Below are positions 9,434 to 21,016 of a stretch of DNA of 64,000 nucleotides, piece by piece. Below the pieces are notes generated by a model. The model was given only the letters and a program-made list of their open reading frames with translations, was not told the origin of the DNA and did no database searches. Both the position numbers and the translations under genes were made by a program. How positions within the stretch are numbered: position 1 is the stretch's first letter; the number at the start of each line of letters is the position of its first letter. Source of the DNA: Ampelocalamus luodianensis (Eukaryota; Streptophyta; Magnoliopsida; Poales; Poaceae). The DNA lies in the NCBI GenBank assembly GCA_036346255.1, contig CM070624.1, positions 22,352,626 through 22,416,625 on the forward strand. Direction: 5' to 3'.

Positions 9434-12175
9434 TCATAACTGTATAATCTGTGTCTGTGTATCTTTGATTTGCTGATACAAACTTCCTAAAATGCCGTAG
9501 ATAAAGGACCTATCTTGGTGCTTAACATCACTGGCTATGAACAAATGCCTGGTCTTCTCAACCTCAATCCAACTGCATCCTGCAGGTTTCTTCATATCCT
9601 TGGACTTCATCAGTTTCCTGACATGCTCAACACCGTCCCATTTCTCATCAGCTGCATAGATGTTTGACGCAATGACATAGTTCCCGATGTCCCCAACCTC
9701 CATGGAGAACAAGCGATCAGCTGCAAGCTGACCAATTTTAAGCTCTCCATGGACCTTGCACGCCCCTAGCAAGGAGGCCCATGCATTGGCATTGAACACG
9801 TGAGGTGGCATATCCAAGGCAAAACTGTATGCATCTTGGAGACGTCCGCCACGGGCAAGAATGTCAACCATGCATGCGTAATGCTCTGCTGTCGGTTCTA
9901 CTCCATAAATATCTCTGATGGACTTGAAAGTCTTGATTCCTGCATCAACAAGCCCTGCATGACTGCAGGCTGACAGCAGAGCAGTCATAACAACATGGTC
10001 AGGCTTAATGTCAAGTGTAAGCATTTTGGAGAATAGCTCTACTGCCTCTTCTGCCATTCCATGCATTGCATAACCTCCAATCATGGAAGTAAATATGACA
10101 AGGTCCTTATTTGGGCTGACTTGAAAGAGATTGTAGGCATTGGTTATGTTCCCGCACTTTGAGTATGCATCAAGAAGAGCTCCTTCGAGATGGATGTCTT
10201 CTAGGGATGCTCTGAGCATATAACCATGGCATTGTCTCACAAGCTGTACTGAACTCAAATGGATGCAAGCCAGAAGAATACTTGTAATGCTGATAGAATC
10301 CGGATTTAATCTTTCAGATTGCAACTGATGAAACAGACTGAAAGCATGATCACACATATCGTTCTGTGCATACCACTGGATCATCAGATTCCATGTAGTC
10401 AGATCTTTCTCGGGCATCTGGTTGAAGGTCATCTGAGCATCCTCTACAAAGTTATTTTTCAGGTAGCAAGAAATCATTGTATTGTCAGTGACAATGTTCC
10501 GTCCTGCAAGGTTTCTGAAAAGTATAAATGCATCCTGTGGGTAGCTACACTTTGCGTAAGCATCCAGAATAGCATTTGCAACTGAAGTTTCACCGGTATA
10601 ACCGACTCGCAATGAATATCCATGGACTACTTGAAGCATCTTAATCCCGTAGAAGGTACTCACACGGATAACATTCAAGATTGTGACCGAGTCCCACTTA
10701 TTTACCTCACGGGACATTTCACTCAAGAGTCTGAAGAACTCCTCAATATGGTGTTCACTGTTTACACAAGCAGAGAGAATTGCATTCCATGATATTGAGT
10801 CTTTGTTCAGAATATCGGTGAAAGCACGAAAAGCATCGTCAAACCTGTCACATTGGCTATAAAAACTGACAAGAGCGTTCATTAAGGGTGCCTCTTGATG
10901 AAGTACTGAACGTTGACAAATATAACCATGAACACCCATCCCCACTTTGACATCACCTATTTGAGCACAAGCAGTGAGTAGACTGATAAGAGAAACAGAA
11001 TCAGGAGCCATTCCAGTAGACAAAAGCTCCTGAAACAGTTCCAATGCCCTAGAGTGATACCCATTCATCACATATCCTGCAATTACAGTGTTCCATGTAA
11101 CGATATCTCTTCTGTTCATACTTCTAAATATCGATTCAACAACCCTCATTTCACATACCTTGGAATAATGTGTCATCAGTGCATTACTAACAGATATTTC
11201 CATTTCTAAACCATGCCGAACCACAAAGCCATGCACTTCTTTCCCATAGTAACTCCCATACTCCATGAATGAGCATAGAGGAAGAATATTGGCCACAGTT
11301 GAATAATTCGGAAGAAATTCCTGTGAGATCATCTGACCAAACAGCGTGAGTGCTTCTTCGAACAACCCATTCTCAGAGTATCCTGCGATGATTGAATTCC
11401 ATGAAACAACATCCTTGCCATGAATTGAAGAAAATGCTTTATGTGCATCATCCATGGTTCCATTTCCACCACATTTTGCATACATCGATACCAATGCATT
11501 TCCACACAAAGTATCAGATTCCAACCCGGTCTTGACGACATAGCCGTGGACACTCCTCCCAGCCCTCAAAACCCTCAACTTTGCGCATACCGGAATGACG
11601 ACAGCCACCGTCACCGCAGTTGGCATGCTATCGTCTACACCACACGCAAGCATCGACCGGAGCAAACGGAAAACGTCCTCAAAAATCCCAGCCCGAGAGG
11701 ACCCAGTGATCAGGATGTTCCAACACACCGCGTCCGGGTTGGTCATTTCATCAAACACCAGACGGGCGTCCGTAAGAGCCCCAGACCTCCCGTACATGTC
11801 CATGACCGCCTTTGCCACCGCCGCGCCCGCTGCGTACCCGGCCCTGACGAGAAACCCGTGGAGGCACCTCCCGACGGCGCCGCCGTCGGGGAGCGCCGAG
11901 GCCGACTTGACCGCCGCGGCGAGCGCGAGCCTGTCAGGCCGGAGGCCCCGGCCGAGCATCCGCCGGAGGAGGGAGACGGACCCGGCGTGCTCCCCGCTCG
12001 CGGTGCGCGCCCTGAGCAGCGCGCTGCACTGCCTGTGGTCTGGCGCAGGGGCCGCGTCGAACACACTGTGCGCGTCGCCGGTGTGGAGCCGGTTCCCGCA
12101 CAGAGCGGCGCGGGCGAGACGGCGGAAGCATGGAGGGTACTGCCCGTCTTTGGTCGGTCTTGCGATGAGGAGCAT
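9434..12175 (-). CDS. PLS-class pentatricopeptide repeat protein, SLG1 (At5g08490)-like
   Basis: This single uninterrupted frame encodes 913 residues. PPR proteins bind organellar RNA in sequence-specific fashion, and PLS members with E domains act in C-to-U editing. Tandem PPR motifs run from about residue 45 to 800, with repeated cores such as VSWNSIIAGY, VTWNTVIAGY, NALVSMYAKCG and IKPDHVVMTALLSAC. The tail carries an E-type domain near 825-890 (GNYVIASNIYAADEKWDGV, then KKPAGCSWIEVE) and has no DYW deaminase. The Arg-rich N-terminus is consistent with organelle import. Features such as QMPEKDLTTWNLMIQWYA and VRQCHGYMLR resemble Arabidopsis At5g08490/SLG1, a mitochondrial PPR affecting nad3 editing. 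That match is from memory, not alignment. The ATG at 12173-12175 is the first in frame. GC content rises sharply toward the 5' end, as in many grass genes. Confidence 0.92.
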   Translation of the reverse strand: MLLIARPTKDGQYPPCFRRLARAALCGNRLHTGDAHSVFDAAPAPDHRQCSALLRARTASGEHAGSVSLLRRMLGRGLRPDRLALAAAVKSASALPDGGAVGRCLHGFLVRAGYAAGAAVAKAVMDMYGRSGALTDARLVFDEMTNPDAVCWNILITGSSRAGIFEDVFRLLRSMLACGVDDSMPTAVTVAVVIPVCAKLRVLRAGRSVHGYVVKTGLESDTLCGNALVSMYAKCGGNGTMDDAHKAFSSIHGKDVVSWNSIIAGYSENGLFEEALTLFGQMISQEFLPNYSTVANILPLCSFMEYGSYYGKEVHGFVVRHGLEMEISVSNALMTHYSKVCEMRVVESIFRSMNRRDIVTWNTVIAGYVMNGYHSRALELFQELLSTGMAPDSVSLISLLTACAQIGDVKVGMGVHGYICQRSVLHQEAPLMNALVSFYSQCDRFDDAFRAFTDILNKDSISWNAILSACVNSEHHIEEFFRLLSEMSREVNKWDSVTILNVIRVSTFYGIKMLQVVHGYSLRVGYTGETSVANAILDAYAKCSYPQDAFILFRNLAGRNIVTDNTMISCYLKNNFVEDAQMTFNQMPEKDLTTWNLMIQWYAQNDMCDHAFSLFHQLQSERLNPDSISITSILLACIHLSSVQLVRQCHGYMLRASLEDIHLEGALLDAYSKCGNITNAYNLFQVSPNKDLVIFTSMIGGYAMHGMAEEAVELFSKMLTLDIKPDHVVMTALLSACSHAGLVDAGIKTFKSIRDIYGVEPTAEHYACMVDILARGGRLQDAYSFALDMPPHVFNANAWASLLGACKVHGELKIGQLAADRLFSMEVGDIGNYVIASNIYAADEKWDGVEHVRKLMKSKDMKKPAGCSWIEVEKTRHLFIASDVKHQDRSFIYGILGSLYQQIKDTQTQIIQL

Positions 12176-12489
12176 AGCTCGAACTGTCGAGGCTGAAATA
12201 CGGCGTGGGCATGGAGGTTTTTACGGGAACGCTTCGAATTTCAGGGCGGCGTTTGGGTTCTGCAAGGTGCCGGGGAGTGGCCGGGGCGAATAGAAGGCAC
12301 GGCACGTAGCCGAGCGCGCTGGGAAGGCGACGCGCCCTGCGCGGCGCTGATGGCTCGCTCGAGAGGGCGGACAAGCGTGTGCATGAGCGAACGCCGAACG
12401 GGCTGAGGGCGTGGCCAGCGGCAGCGCGCGGTCGGGAGAGTTTTTTAGGTGCTCACACGCTCGCACTCGCGCGGCCGTCGCATGGGGGC
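12176..12489 (-). promoter_or_regulatory. PPR gene 5' flank (leader and core promoter region)
   Basis: Only about 310 bp separate the PPR start codon from the hAT-like element that begins near 12490. The region is GC-rich and shows no clear TATA box. The core promoter therefore lies in this strip or within the transposon. The assignment rests on position only. Confidence 0.4.
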
Positions 12490-13302
12490 AGGGTGGTCGG
12501 CCGTGGCCAGAGCGGGTCAGATGGGCCGTGTCTGTCGGACCAACCCATATTGTTCACGAACCGGGTCGGCACAGCACGATGCACTAGGTTGTACCTGGGC
12601 CGTCACCCCAGCACAATGGGTCGGCCCGGCATGGTACGAATAGTGCCGAGCCTGCTAGGTATGACACGAGCACGGTGAGCCCGGCACTGCCCCATCAAGC
12701 CCGAGGGAGAGGCTAGAGCCGGGAGGCGAGAGCGCGGGGCGGCGCCGGTGTCGAGGAAGACTGGTGGCGCGGGAGGGAGCTGGCCAGCCGGGAGATCTGG
12801 GACCGGGAGTAGGAGGAGAGAAAGGGCGGTGCAGGAGGGAGTCAGAGCCCGGAGCGGAGGAGGCCGCGCGGAGGTGAGGCGCGAGGAGGCGTGGGCTGTG
12901 CGGCGAGGGGGTGGTGTCGGTCGTGCGCCCTCGTGTCGTGGCCGTGTCGCAATACCGCGCCCCACGCAGCACGCAATGCCACAGTGTGGGCCGGAGGTAG
13001 CCCCGGCGGCGGGAAAGAGGAGGCGTGGCGGCGGGCAGGGGCGATGGGCAGGCGGGCGGTGACGACGCAGCGAGGCGGTCGGCAGGGGCGGCAGGCTAGA
13101 TGGGCTGACCTTGGTCCGCTAGGCCAAATGGGCTCGTGCCGGCCCGGCACGGCACGAACGGGCGACGAGCCGTGCCTAGCCGCCACCTCGGCACGTGGGC
13201 CGGCCCGGCACAGCACAAATAGTAGCCGGGCTAGAATGGGCCATGCCTAAATGGGCCTGTGTCGGGCCGGGCCGGGCCGGGCCACCCATTTGGCCAGCAA
13301 TG
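12490..13302. mobile_element. hAT-like GC-rich element (GGCCCGGCACGG type)
   Basis: Both ends are built from GGGCCGGCCCGGCACGGCAC-like words in opposite orientation. The left starts near CAGGGTGGTCGGCCGTGGCC. The right end, read on the minus strand, starts CATTGCTGGCCAAATGGG. That architecture is common in grass hAT-derived elements. The middle (12690-13100) is purine-biased and open by composition only. A matching 8-bp duplication was not found, so the exact edges are approximate. It lies immediately upstream of the PPR gene. Confidence 0.6.
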
Positions 13303-14868
13303 GTCGTGGCCTTCGTGCCTGAAAAGTTGATTATTTCAACAAGTCAACAACCATATTTCTGAACATCTAGAGTGGAATGTATATGCATACAGCTTGTTGG
13401 CACTTGGTAATCATCATCAATGAGGACACACACAAAAAAAAACAGACCAAAAATGTGCAATGGGTAATGTATATGTCACTACAAGCTAACCCGCGCCAAA
13501 TGGTGCGGATGATGCTGTTTTGTGTGTGGGGGTGGGGGGTTACCATTCTTTTTTTTTTTTTTCCACCGATGCGGACCGTCGTCAAGCGCAATGACGTAGA
13601 TAAGTTTATATTTAGATATTTGTCCCTCCTCACATGAGTTTCATACCAACAATAGCTAACCTAGTAGTATAAAAGTATCAAAATCCTAATCTGCAACATG
13701 TATAAATTAGCAGTAGATAAGCACAATGAATAGGGACCGTAAATGAAATGAACGCTAAAGAAATTTGAAAGTGTGGGCACCTAAGCCGGTAGGTCTACCA
13801 TCGCGGTAATCTTGTATTCTTGTGCAAAGGTTAATCCCAATATATATTAAAAAAAAACACACCCTACAATAAAAAAATAAATAGTTAAGTATCATCCATT
13901 TTACAACGTAAGGAGGAGGAGTAGAGACGTTCACATTTAACTTTTTGGATATCTTAACCCTACAAAGGCTCACCTCCGGACACAAACAATGAACCCACAA
14001 TTCATCGTTCATCAAACCCAAAAAAAAAAAACACCAAGAGGCATGAATAACTAAAGCACATCAAGACAGCGTGGCATGCGCAGCCAAAGGTCTTTGCCAT
14101 TAAATCATATTGGAAAAAAAAATCTTCATAAAAATAACCACCAAAAAGTTTGAAGTGGTTATTTTACCATTCTATATGAGGAAAAACAATTCGTACTTTT
14201 CTATAGAAAGTCTATCTAGTTCCCTAAAGGAAAAGTCTATGCAAAATGCCATGGGACAATAATGTTGTCATACTCAAAAGGTTGATTACACATCTAGACT
14301 TACTCTTCAGTTAACACATCGTGAGGGCATTTAGAGAGACGGTTACATTGTAGAACACTCACAAGTTGTAAGAATGTTAGAAAGCCTATGCCATGCTGGT
14401 GAAAGCACAGTAAAATCGATTGGAATTAAGGCACCGTAACAAAGCAGTCATACTCTTCATTTGGCTAAACAACATGTAGATAAACCTAAAGAACTGTGCC
14501 TAACTAACTCTAGACTTTCGTCTTATAATAGTCGGCAATAATTTCACGGCATTCACATAAAAACAAACATGGTAAGGTACTACATGGGACCTAAAGCAAA
14601 TTGAATCGAACCTACTATCCAGAACAATGAATCGTTGTACGCAAGATGTTCGAGGTGATGTCACAAAGAAACTAAAGGAGTCCCGGATAAAATCGTGCAA
14701 ACACACGATCAACAAACTCATGGTAGAATCTGTAATCTATTCACCTAATTGTCGATGTGGAGAACTAACTATCCAAGAAGCTAAATCCTTTTATAAGCTA
14801 ATAATGAGTGGTCATGAAACTTCATAACATCCAAAGAAATCAAAAGGATTTTTAACGAAAAAAAATAG
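13303..14868. other. No recognisable gene
   Basis: This is AT-rich sequence with a poly-T tract near 13550 and a poly-A tract near 14020. A short open frame at 14627-14827 (plus) has no family I recognise. The right edge is the first base of the gypsy LTR. The flanking sequence does not continue the copia reverse transcriptase found on the other side of that element. Confidence 0.4.
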
Positions 14869-15552
14869 TGCCGACGATCAAGACGTCGATCTTACGAAAA
14901 GAAAAGGAGATAGTGACGTGGGAAATCTAGGGTAATAATGGGGCTGCTCTTTTATTAGTATGAACTGGGTTTTACAGGGTATGCCTCCTGACTAGATGAT
15001 GAACTACTCCTGTATACACTGAGAACACTGCTTGTTCCTTTACAATGTCAGACTTACAACACGAATCTAAGACTTGTGCTTTAGTCCAATGGCTCTATAT
15101 TGTCTCCTTCTTGCTCCGTCCATGCTCTATCTTTAAATAGCCCTTGAAGAGGTGGCAGTTACTTATGGAGAAGACGTCTGATGTGAAGCATTGCGACTAG
15201 TTGGAGTCAAGTGACGGTTGATAAAGAATCAACCGTTCGGCGGTTATATGTATATGAGACATATAACCGCATGGTGGTTATTCATCAGTGCTTCTGGATA
15301 AGAAACGTCGTATGGTATGGAACATGCACGTGTTCCTTTCATCATACGGTAGAGAATATACCGAATCGGTTCCAAGTATCGATCCATACTTTTACGAGCG
15401 ATTCTCTGGTGGGAGCTTAGCAGGCCTTCATCCGACCAGGGTACCCATTATGTAACCTCTGGAATTTCTACGACACCTCAAGGGTTACGACCATAAATAC
15501 ATATGGTCTGTTATGTATTAAAAATAATACATAGAGGTTTTAATCCTCGTCA
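14869..15552 (-). repeat. 3' LTR of the Tat gypsy element
   Basis: On the plus strand it begins TGCCGACGATCAAGACGTCG and ends TTTTAATCCTCGTCA. It is about 684 bp and starts and ends TG...CA. It pairs with 26146-26848 across the full length, with substitutions and small indels. The adjoining internal bases on the minus strand (TTCGGAGGCTAGC) are a plausible polypurine tract. Confidence 0.93.
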
Positions 15553-15900
15553 GCTAGCCTCCGAACTTTAAATGAATAGGTCGTGTGAACACCTTTCTTC
15601 CGATGAAGTCGTATCGGGCTGACGCTCATTAAATGCAATGGCATTTGAAGCGGTTTATATTCACTTTAAAGTTGAGAACTTGCTTTGGGAATCGAAGAGT
15701 TTTTGTGTCCGTTGGACGAAAAAGATTTATGTCCGTTGGACTTTTTTTCGGTAACTCCTTATTGCAGTTAGAAATTCTGAAGCTTATAAAAACCCCTTTG
15801 TAGACTTAGGGTTCTTTCACTTCCTGCTCTCCTTCTTCATCTCCTGAGTAAAAACTGCTTCCGACCTCCTTTTCTTTCCTAATCCGAAAAAAATCTGATC

Positions 15901-18900
15901 ATGTCGGACCGAATCACCAACTGGTCGGTTTTCGACTTGGGTGAGAAAAAGCTAGAGAGCTTGGAGAAGATCGGGATGCTTCCTAGCAAAGATCTAATTT
16001 CTTTGAGATCCGCGGCTGGAGAACATTCCCCGAGTAACGAAGATGGAGAAATCCCAGTTTTTCTCATGTACGTTGAATGCGGATTTAGGCTACCAATTCA
16101 CTCATTCCTTCCTAAAGTTTTGGAGTATTATGGAGTTGAATTGGTGAATCTTGCTCCCAATGCTATCGTCAATCTCAGCATCTTTATTTATCTCTGCGAA
16201 GCGTACTTGGGGATTCCAGCAGATCTGGATCTATTCAGGTACTACTACAGGATGACAAAGTCTGGGAAGACGATTGGGACGCCTGGAGAGTGCACCCTGC
16301 GTCTCCATGACGGAAAAGCCGATGAGTATATATTTATGTACTCAAAATCTTCGTGGTCGTCGTGGAAGAAGAGCTGGTTCTATATGACGGTCACGAAGAA
16401 AGACAGTCTTTATTATTCTGGTAAGAAGGCAGTCGAGAATCCGAATTGGCGCTCCTCCACGAAAAAGAGGGAAAGATAAAGAGATGGGCCGAAGCAATCA
16501 AGCTTCTCAGTGTCAAAGGTCTAACATCCTGGCACGTAGTGAAGGATTTTTCCACATGTCGGATTAGTCCTTTGAAGGCCCGAGCAGACCGGATGCTCTG
16601 GTATATTGGTCGTGACAATACGACCAAGGATTCCAAAGATAGTAAGCCATGAATGATTCCGACCAGTTTACCTATATTAGTTGATTATTTCCGTACCCTT
16701 AAGTCTTTTTATTTTACCTTTGCAGCTTTATCTTCTGATGAGATTAGAAGCCGGATCAAAATAATCTGCGCCGGAGAACCTAGCGACAAGGCTAGTTTCC
16801 CCCGGATCTTAGCGGCTGTTTCCGCTAAAGAGAGGATTGAGAGACTTAAGGTAAGAATATCAACCATTTTTTTGTGTCGTACATATTATTTCTGATCAGT
16901 ATACCATAAATCCTCTTTGATGTGTAGTTGGTCGGGTTGAGGATCAATGAGGCCACTGAAAGATGTGAGCCGATTGATGATCCGATCACCCCTTCGACCA
17001 TACAGGATGTCAGCCTCCCAGAGGTAGGTGACCGAATATAAATAATATTTTGGACAAATGATGTTCATCGCCTAACTATCTTTGATGATGTATTTAGGCG
17101 GTTATCGTACCTTCCAGCAAGGTCGCTGAGGACCCATCAGTGCCTACTGAGGCTACTGTTTTGGAGGTCGATGAATCTACACCTACTGATCCGGCGATCA
17201 GGGACCTTATCCTTGACCAACGGGTCATGGATATTGCTTCTGATTTTTTATCAGTGGATGTGCAAGATCTAGTCAACCCTGCCGGTTCAGAACCGGTAAA
17301 ATTGGTTGAGAAGAAAAGGAAAGCTAGCGCAGCGGATTTTACTCCGATGCGTTATAAGGTCAAACTTAAAAAATCAACCAGGTATATTTAAATGAAGGAA
17401 TCATATACGCACATACCTTGGATATTTTGATATGTTGGAACCTCGATCTTCCTTACTTTCTTCTTTTGTAGATCTTCTAGTGTTCCAGTCGTATCCGACC
17501 AGAGCACCCCTCAGGAAAAGGTTCCTGGGGAAGAGGTGGTCGTAGAGGTTCCTGATCAGGATACTCCTCAGGCTAAGACTGCAGAGGATGAAGTGGTTAA
17601 AGAAGCCCCCGAGCAGGTTTCAGTTTCGACATCTGCTCAAGATCCTCTAGTAATCCTTACTCCTTCTCCGGAGGTAGTCATCTTCAGAGATCCTCAACAG
17701 GTTCCACCTCCTGAAAATACATCTCAGGTTAACAAGTTTCCTCCCCCCCCCCCCGATTTATCGAGGATAAGGAACTTGACGAGGCCTGGGGAAAGATATC
17801 GGACCATCAAGCTGAGATTGGTCCAGATATGATTTTTACCGAATATAATGATATGGCAATTCGGGTAAGCGTTCTACGACCATCCTTATAACTCTTTCTT
17901 TGAAAACTTGCCAAAGAAATGGACTTATTTTTGCAGCATATAGTCGAGAAATATGCTGTGGTCGGAGGACTGACCCAGCGAATAAAAAGTTTGGAGCAAA
18001 AGCACTCCGATCTGAGAAGTAAGAACATTTCTCTTTTAGCTTGACTTCCTAAATTTTATCATCTTATTTCTCTTTTATAACTTAATCCTCTCTTTCTATC
18101 ATATTTGATAGATTTAGAGAAAATTAAAGAAAAGGTCGTGGCTAAGGAAGCCATAATAATAAAACTTAGGGAAGAAAATCAAAGTAAAGACCGGTCGATC
18201 GAGCATGCGATGACCGGCAAAAGGAGGTTTCGACTCTTGTGAGAAGAAAATCAAAGGTAACCGTCGTAGACTTAACGATATTCCATAATTCCAATTGTTA
18301 AAGTGTGTGTTGACTCTCTTTTTTATCCACCGTGCGAGAAAAAGCTGAAGCACTTGAGCAGCGGAAAAACCCTCAAGTTTGAGCGTGGCCAGGGGTGAAC
18401 TCGATCGAGTCTTGAAGACAAAGTCAAGGCTCGAACAAGATGCTCTTCGACACAGGGTGGGAACGCATGCTTGCCCATTCTAAGAGATCCTTCGGAGAGA
18501 ATCAATTTTCTCGACCATCAACTTGAAGATCTCAAGAAGGTAATAACACTCTTTCGAGAGAACCATGCTAAGACAATGAAGGAAGCTATCACGAATGGAG
18601 TTAGTGTTGCCTTAGCAAAACTGAAGGCTTCCGACCCATTTGTTAGTCTTAGAGCTGTTGAGGAAGACTTCGACTGCTCCGAAGATGAAGCAACAAAACT
18701 TCTCGAGGAAGTGAGACCTCTCGGAGAGAAAATTACTGAGGAAATGGAAGTCGGATCTCCATCACGCAACAACCAGTCTGACGGTTCTAACAAGTACATA
18801 AATGTAAAATTCAAAACTTTTATAAATGGAACTTACCTTTTATCATCCATGAAGTCCTTGCTTTGTCTTATCAATGTTATTAAATACTCATATATCTCCT

Positions 18901-18902
18901 AG
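15901..18902 (+). pseudogene. Antisense ORF of the Tat element, spliced, Transposase_28-like
   Basis: This gene is antisense to gag-pol and sits between integrase and the 3' LTR. The first exon (ATG at 15901) encodes a conserved block with FLMYVECGFRLPIHSFLPKV, then a PNAIVNLSIFIYLCEAYLGI-like stretch and KSWFYMTV. This resembles the PF04195 'putative gypsy type transposon' family. A single-base frame change near 16430-16446 separates it from the next conserved block, GLTSWHVVKDF ... SPLKARADRM. Introns with GT-AG edges follow. Predicted exons are ~16726-16850, 16928-17023, 17098-17381, 17472-17864, 17937-18018 and one starting 18112. A poly-C run near 17745 may add another frameshift. The 3' part is charged and coiled-coil-like. 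Its function is unknown. Confidence 0.75.
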
Positions 18903-19788
18903 CCCCCGACTGCTTATATTAGTAGATGAACTAAAAAAGCAGTAGACCAAGAAATTGAGTAATAACAATGACCATGGTAGAAGTGTTGATAATGTTCATG
19001 ACAGTGATCTGGTGAACACTAGGAAATCATGTGGTCAGAACCGGCTGATGATTTCGACTAGTCTAGATCTTGTCCATTATCGAATCACTATGAGATACCA
19101 CTTGTAGTCTGAAGATACAACAAATACTGGCTTTGATGATAAGAAGATATGCATTAAGAATGTATGCAAAAAAGAGAAGGAAAAGATAAGTACCTTTATT
19201 TATAAATTATTCGAATTTAGTCGTAACGAATCCCAAGAATTGAAGATTTATAAAATATCTTGCGAAACGTGTTCATGCTCAAATCCGACTGGCAACGAGG
19301 AGCGTAGGAAAAAGGACCGTCACTAGGAAGCTCCTTCCAGTGGACAGGACCACGTGCAGAGAGGAGAGACTTCGACCAGGAGGCTTTCCGTCTCCCGACC
19401 AGTAGCCAAACTCGAGTAGAAAAGAATGTTGAAATAAAATAGTAATCTTCGAATTCGAGAAATAACGAAATAATATAAATTGTCTGAGTTTGTACGCCTT
19501 ATACTCGTGTGTTTCTTTAAGAAAAGAGTATTTGGTTGAGCGTGTGTATCATTGAAATAATGACCACGACTAAAACCAGTGTGGTATGTGACATTTAAGT
19601 CAGCACCTATGAGTAATGGAGATCCCTTCGAAAGAAATATCGGAGAGAATGAGTGTCTTCTCCGACCAACCAGCAACAAAAAGGCATATGACCAGATGCG
19701 ACGAATAATAAGTATAAACAACCATACTTATTGTTGAAAAAAGGAAATGCATCTTTATTGAAATATGAAATGAAATAAATACAAAAAA
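18903..19788. other. Spacer between antisense ORF and integrase of the gypsy element
   Basis: No conserved coding sequence is visible on either strand. It separates the convergent 3' ends of the antisense gene (plus) and the pol gene (minus), so it should hold both transcript ends. Confidence 0.5.
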
Positions 19789-20960
19789 TTATACAAAGAA
19801 CTTACGCAATTGATCAATATTCCAAGAATTAGACAAAACTTGCCCATCCGACATAGCTAATCGTACCGATCCTGATCGGGTGACTTCGACCACAGTGCAT
19901 GGACCTTCCCATTTAGGTGAAAGTTTGTTGCGACCCGCTTTTTTCTGAATTTTTCTAAGAACCAGATCACCTACAGCTAGGCTATGAGGTTGCACCTTAC
20001 GACTGTGGTACCGACGCATGGCTTGCTGGTAGATTGTTGATCATAGCAAAGCTTGATTTCGTCGTTCTTCAAGGAAGTTGATGTCATCAAGTCGTCGTTC
20101 ACACTGATCACTTTCGAAAAAGCAATCAGTTTGAGCAGAACCAATTTTGAGTTCTAGAGGAAGCATGGCTTCAGCTCCGTAAACCATAAAGAATGGTGTT
20201 TCACCGGTCACACGACTAGTTGTGGTACGAACGACCCATAATACAGAATGAAGTTCTTGAACCCAAGCCCCTGACCTTTGAATTTACTGATCGAAAACTC
20301 GTCGTTTGATTCCTTGCATTATGATACCATTGGCTCGATCAACTGCTCCATTGCTCTGCGGATGAGTAACAAAGGAAATATATCTTGATACCTAGGTTCT
20401 CACAGAATTCCTAAAAATTACTACTTGAGAACTGAGTACCGTTATCCATGATTATACGACTGGGCACACCAAATCGTGTGATCACGCTTTTTGTGAGAAA
20501 CTTCTTAGCAGCCTCAGTTGTAATTTTTACAACCGGCTCGACTTCGATCCATTTAGTGAACGTGTCGATCATGACGAAAAGGAACTCAAAGCCCCCGGGT
20601 GCTCTTGGGAAAGGTCCCAGAATGTCTAGTCCCTAGGTTGCGAAAGGCCAAGAAAGAGGAATTGTTTGTAAAGCTTGGGACGCTGATGTACTTGTCGGCT
20701 ATGAAGCGACATTATGCGCGCCGTCACGAGCTCTTTTGCATCATGAAGGCGGTTGGCGGTGGTATCCTTGCCTAAAGGCTTTACCAACCAACGTTACAGC
20801 AGGAATGATGTACTCCACTGAACTCCTCCATGAATTTTGGTTAGCAATTTAATGCCATCAAGTGAGATATGCATCTCATCAACACTCAGTGAGATCCTCG
20901 TTTGTACAAGGTACGTTCAATTAGAGTGTATGATTTGGCTTTTAGTGCTATCGATCGGCC
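19789..20960 (-). pseudogene. Gypsy integrase region
   Basis: The catalytic core is readable in pieces. Around 20430-20600 the minus strand gives FEFLFVMIDTFTKWIEVEPV, then TEAAKKFLTK and a RIIMDNGTQFSS-type segment holding the second acidic residue. The C-terminal part (19789-20019) contains LSPKWEGPCTVVEV, the GPY/F-like module that follows the core in Ty3/gypsy integrases. Several stops and frameshifts lie between these parts, so no functional integrase is encoded. Confidence 0.85.
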
Positions 20961-21016
20961 TCTACATCATCTTACGGAATTAGGTCATGCTGAAGATAAT
21001 TGTAGATCGATGTCAT

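Noticed and set aside
11441..12293. Two overlapping plus-strand frames of 230-250 codons
   Set aside because: They are antisense shadows of the GC-rich 5' half of the PPR gene.
12603..13250. Several 100-125 codon frames on both strands
   Set aside because: They lie in a GC-rich hAT-like element. No conserved motif.
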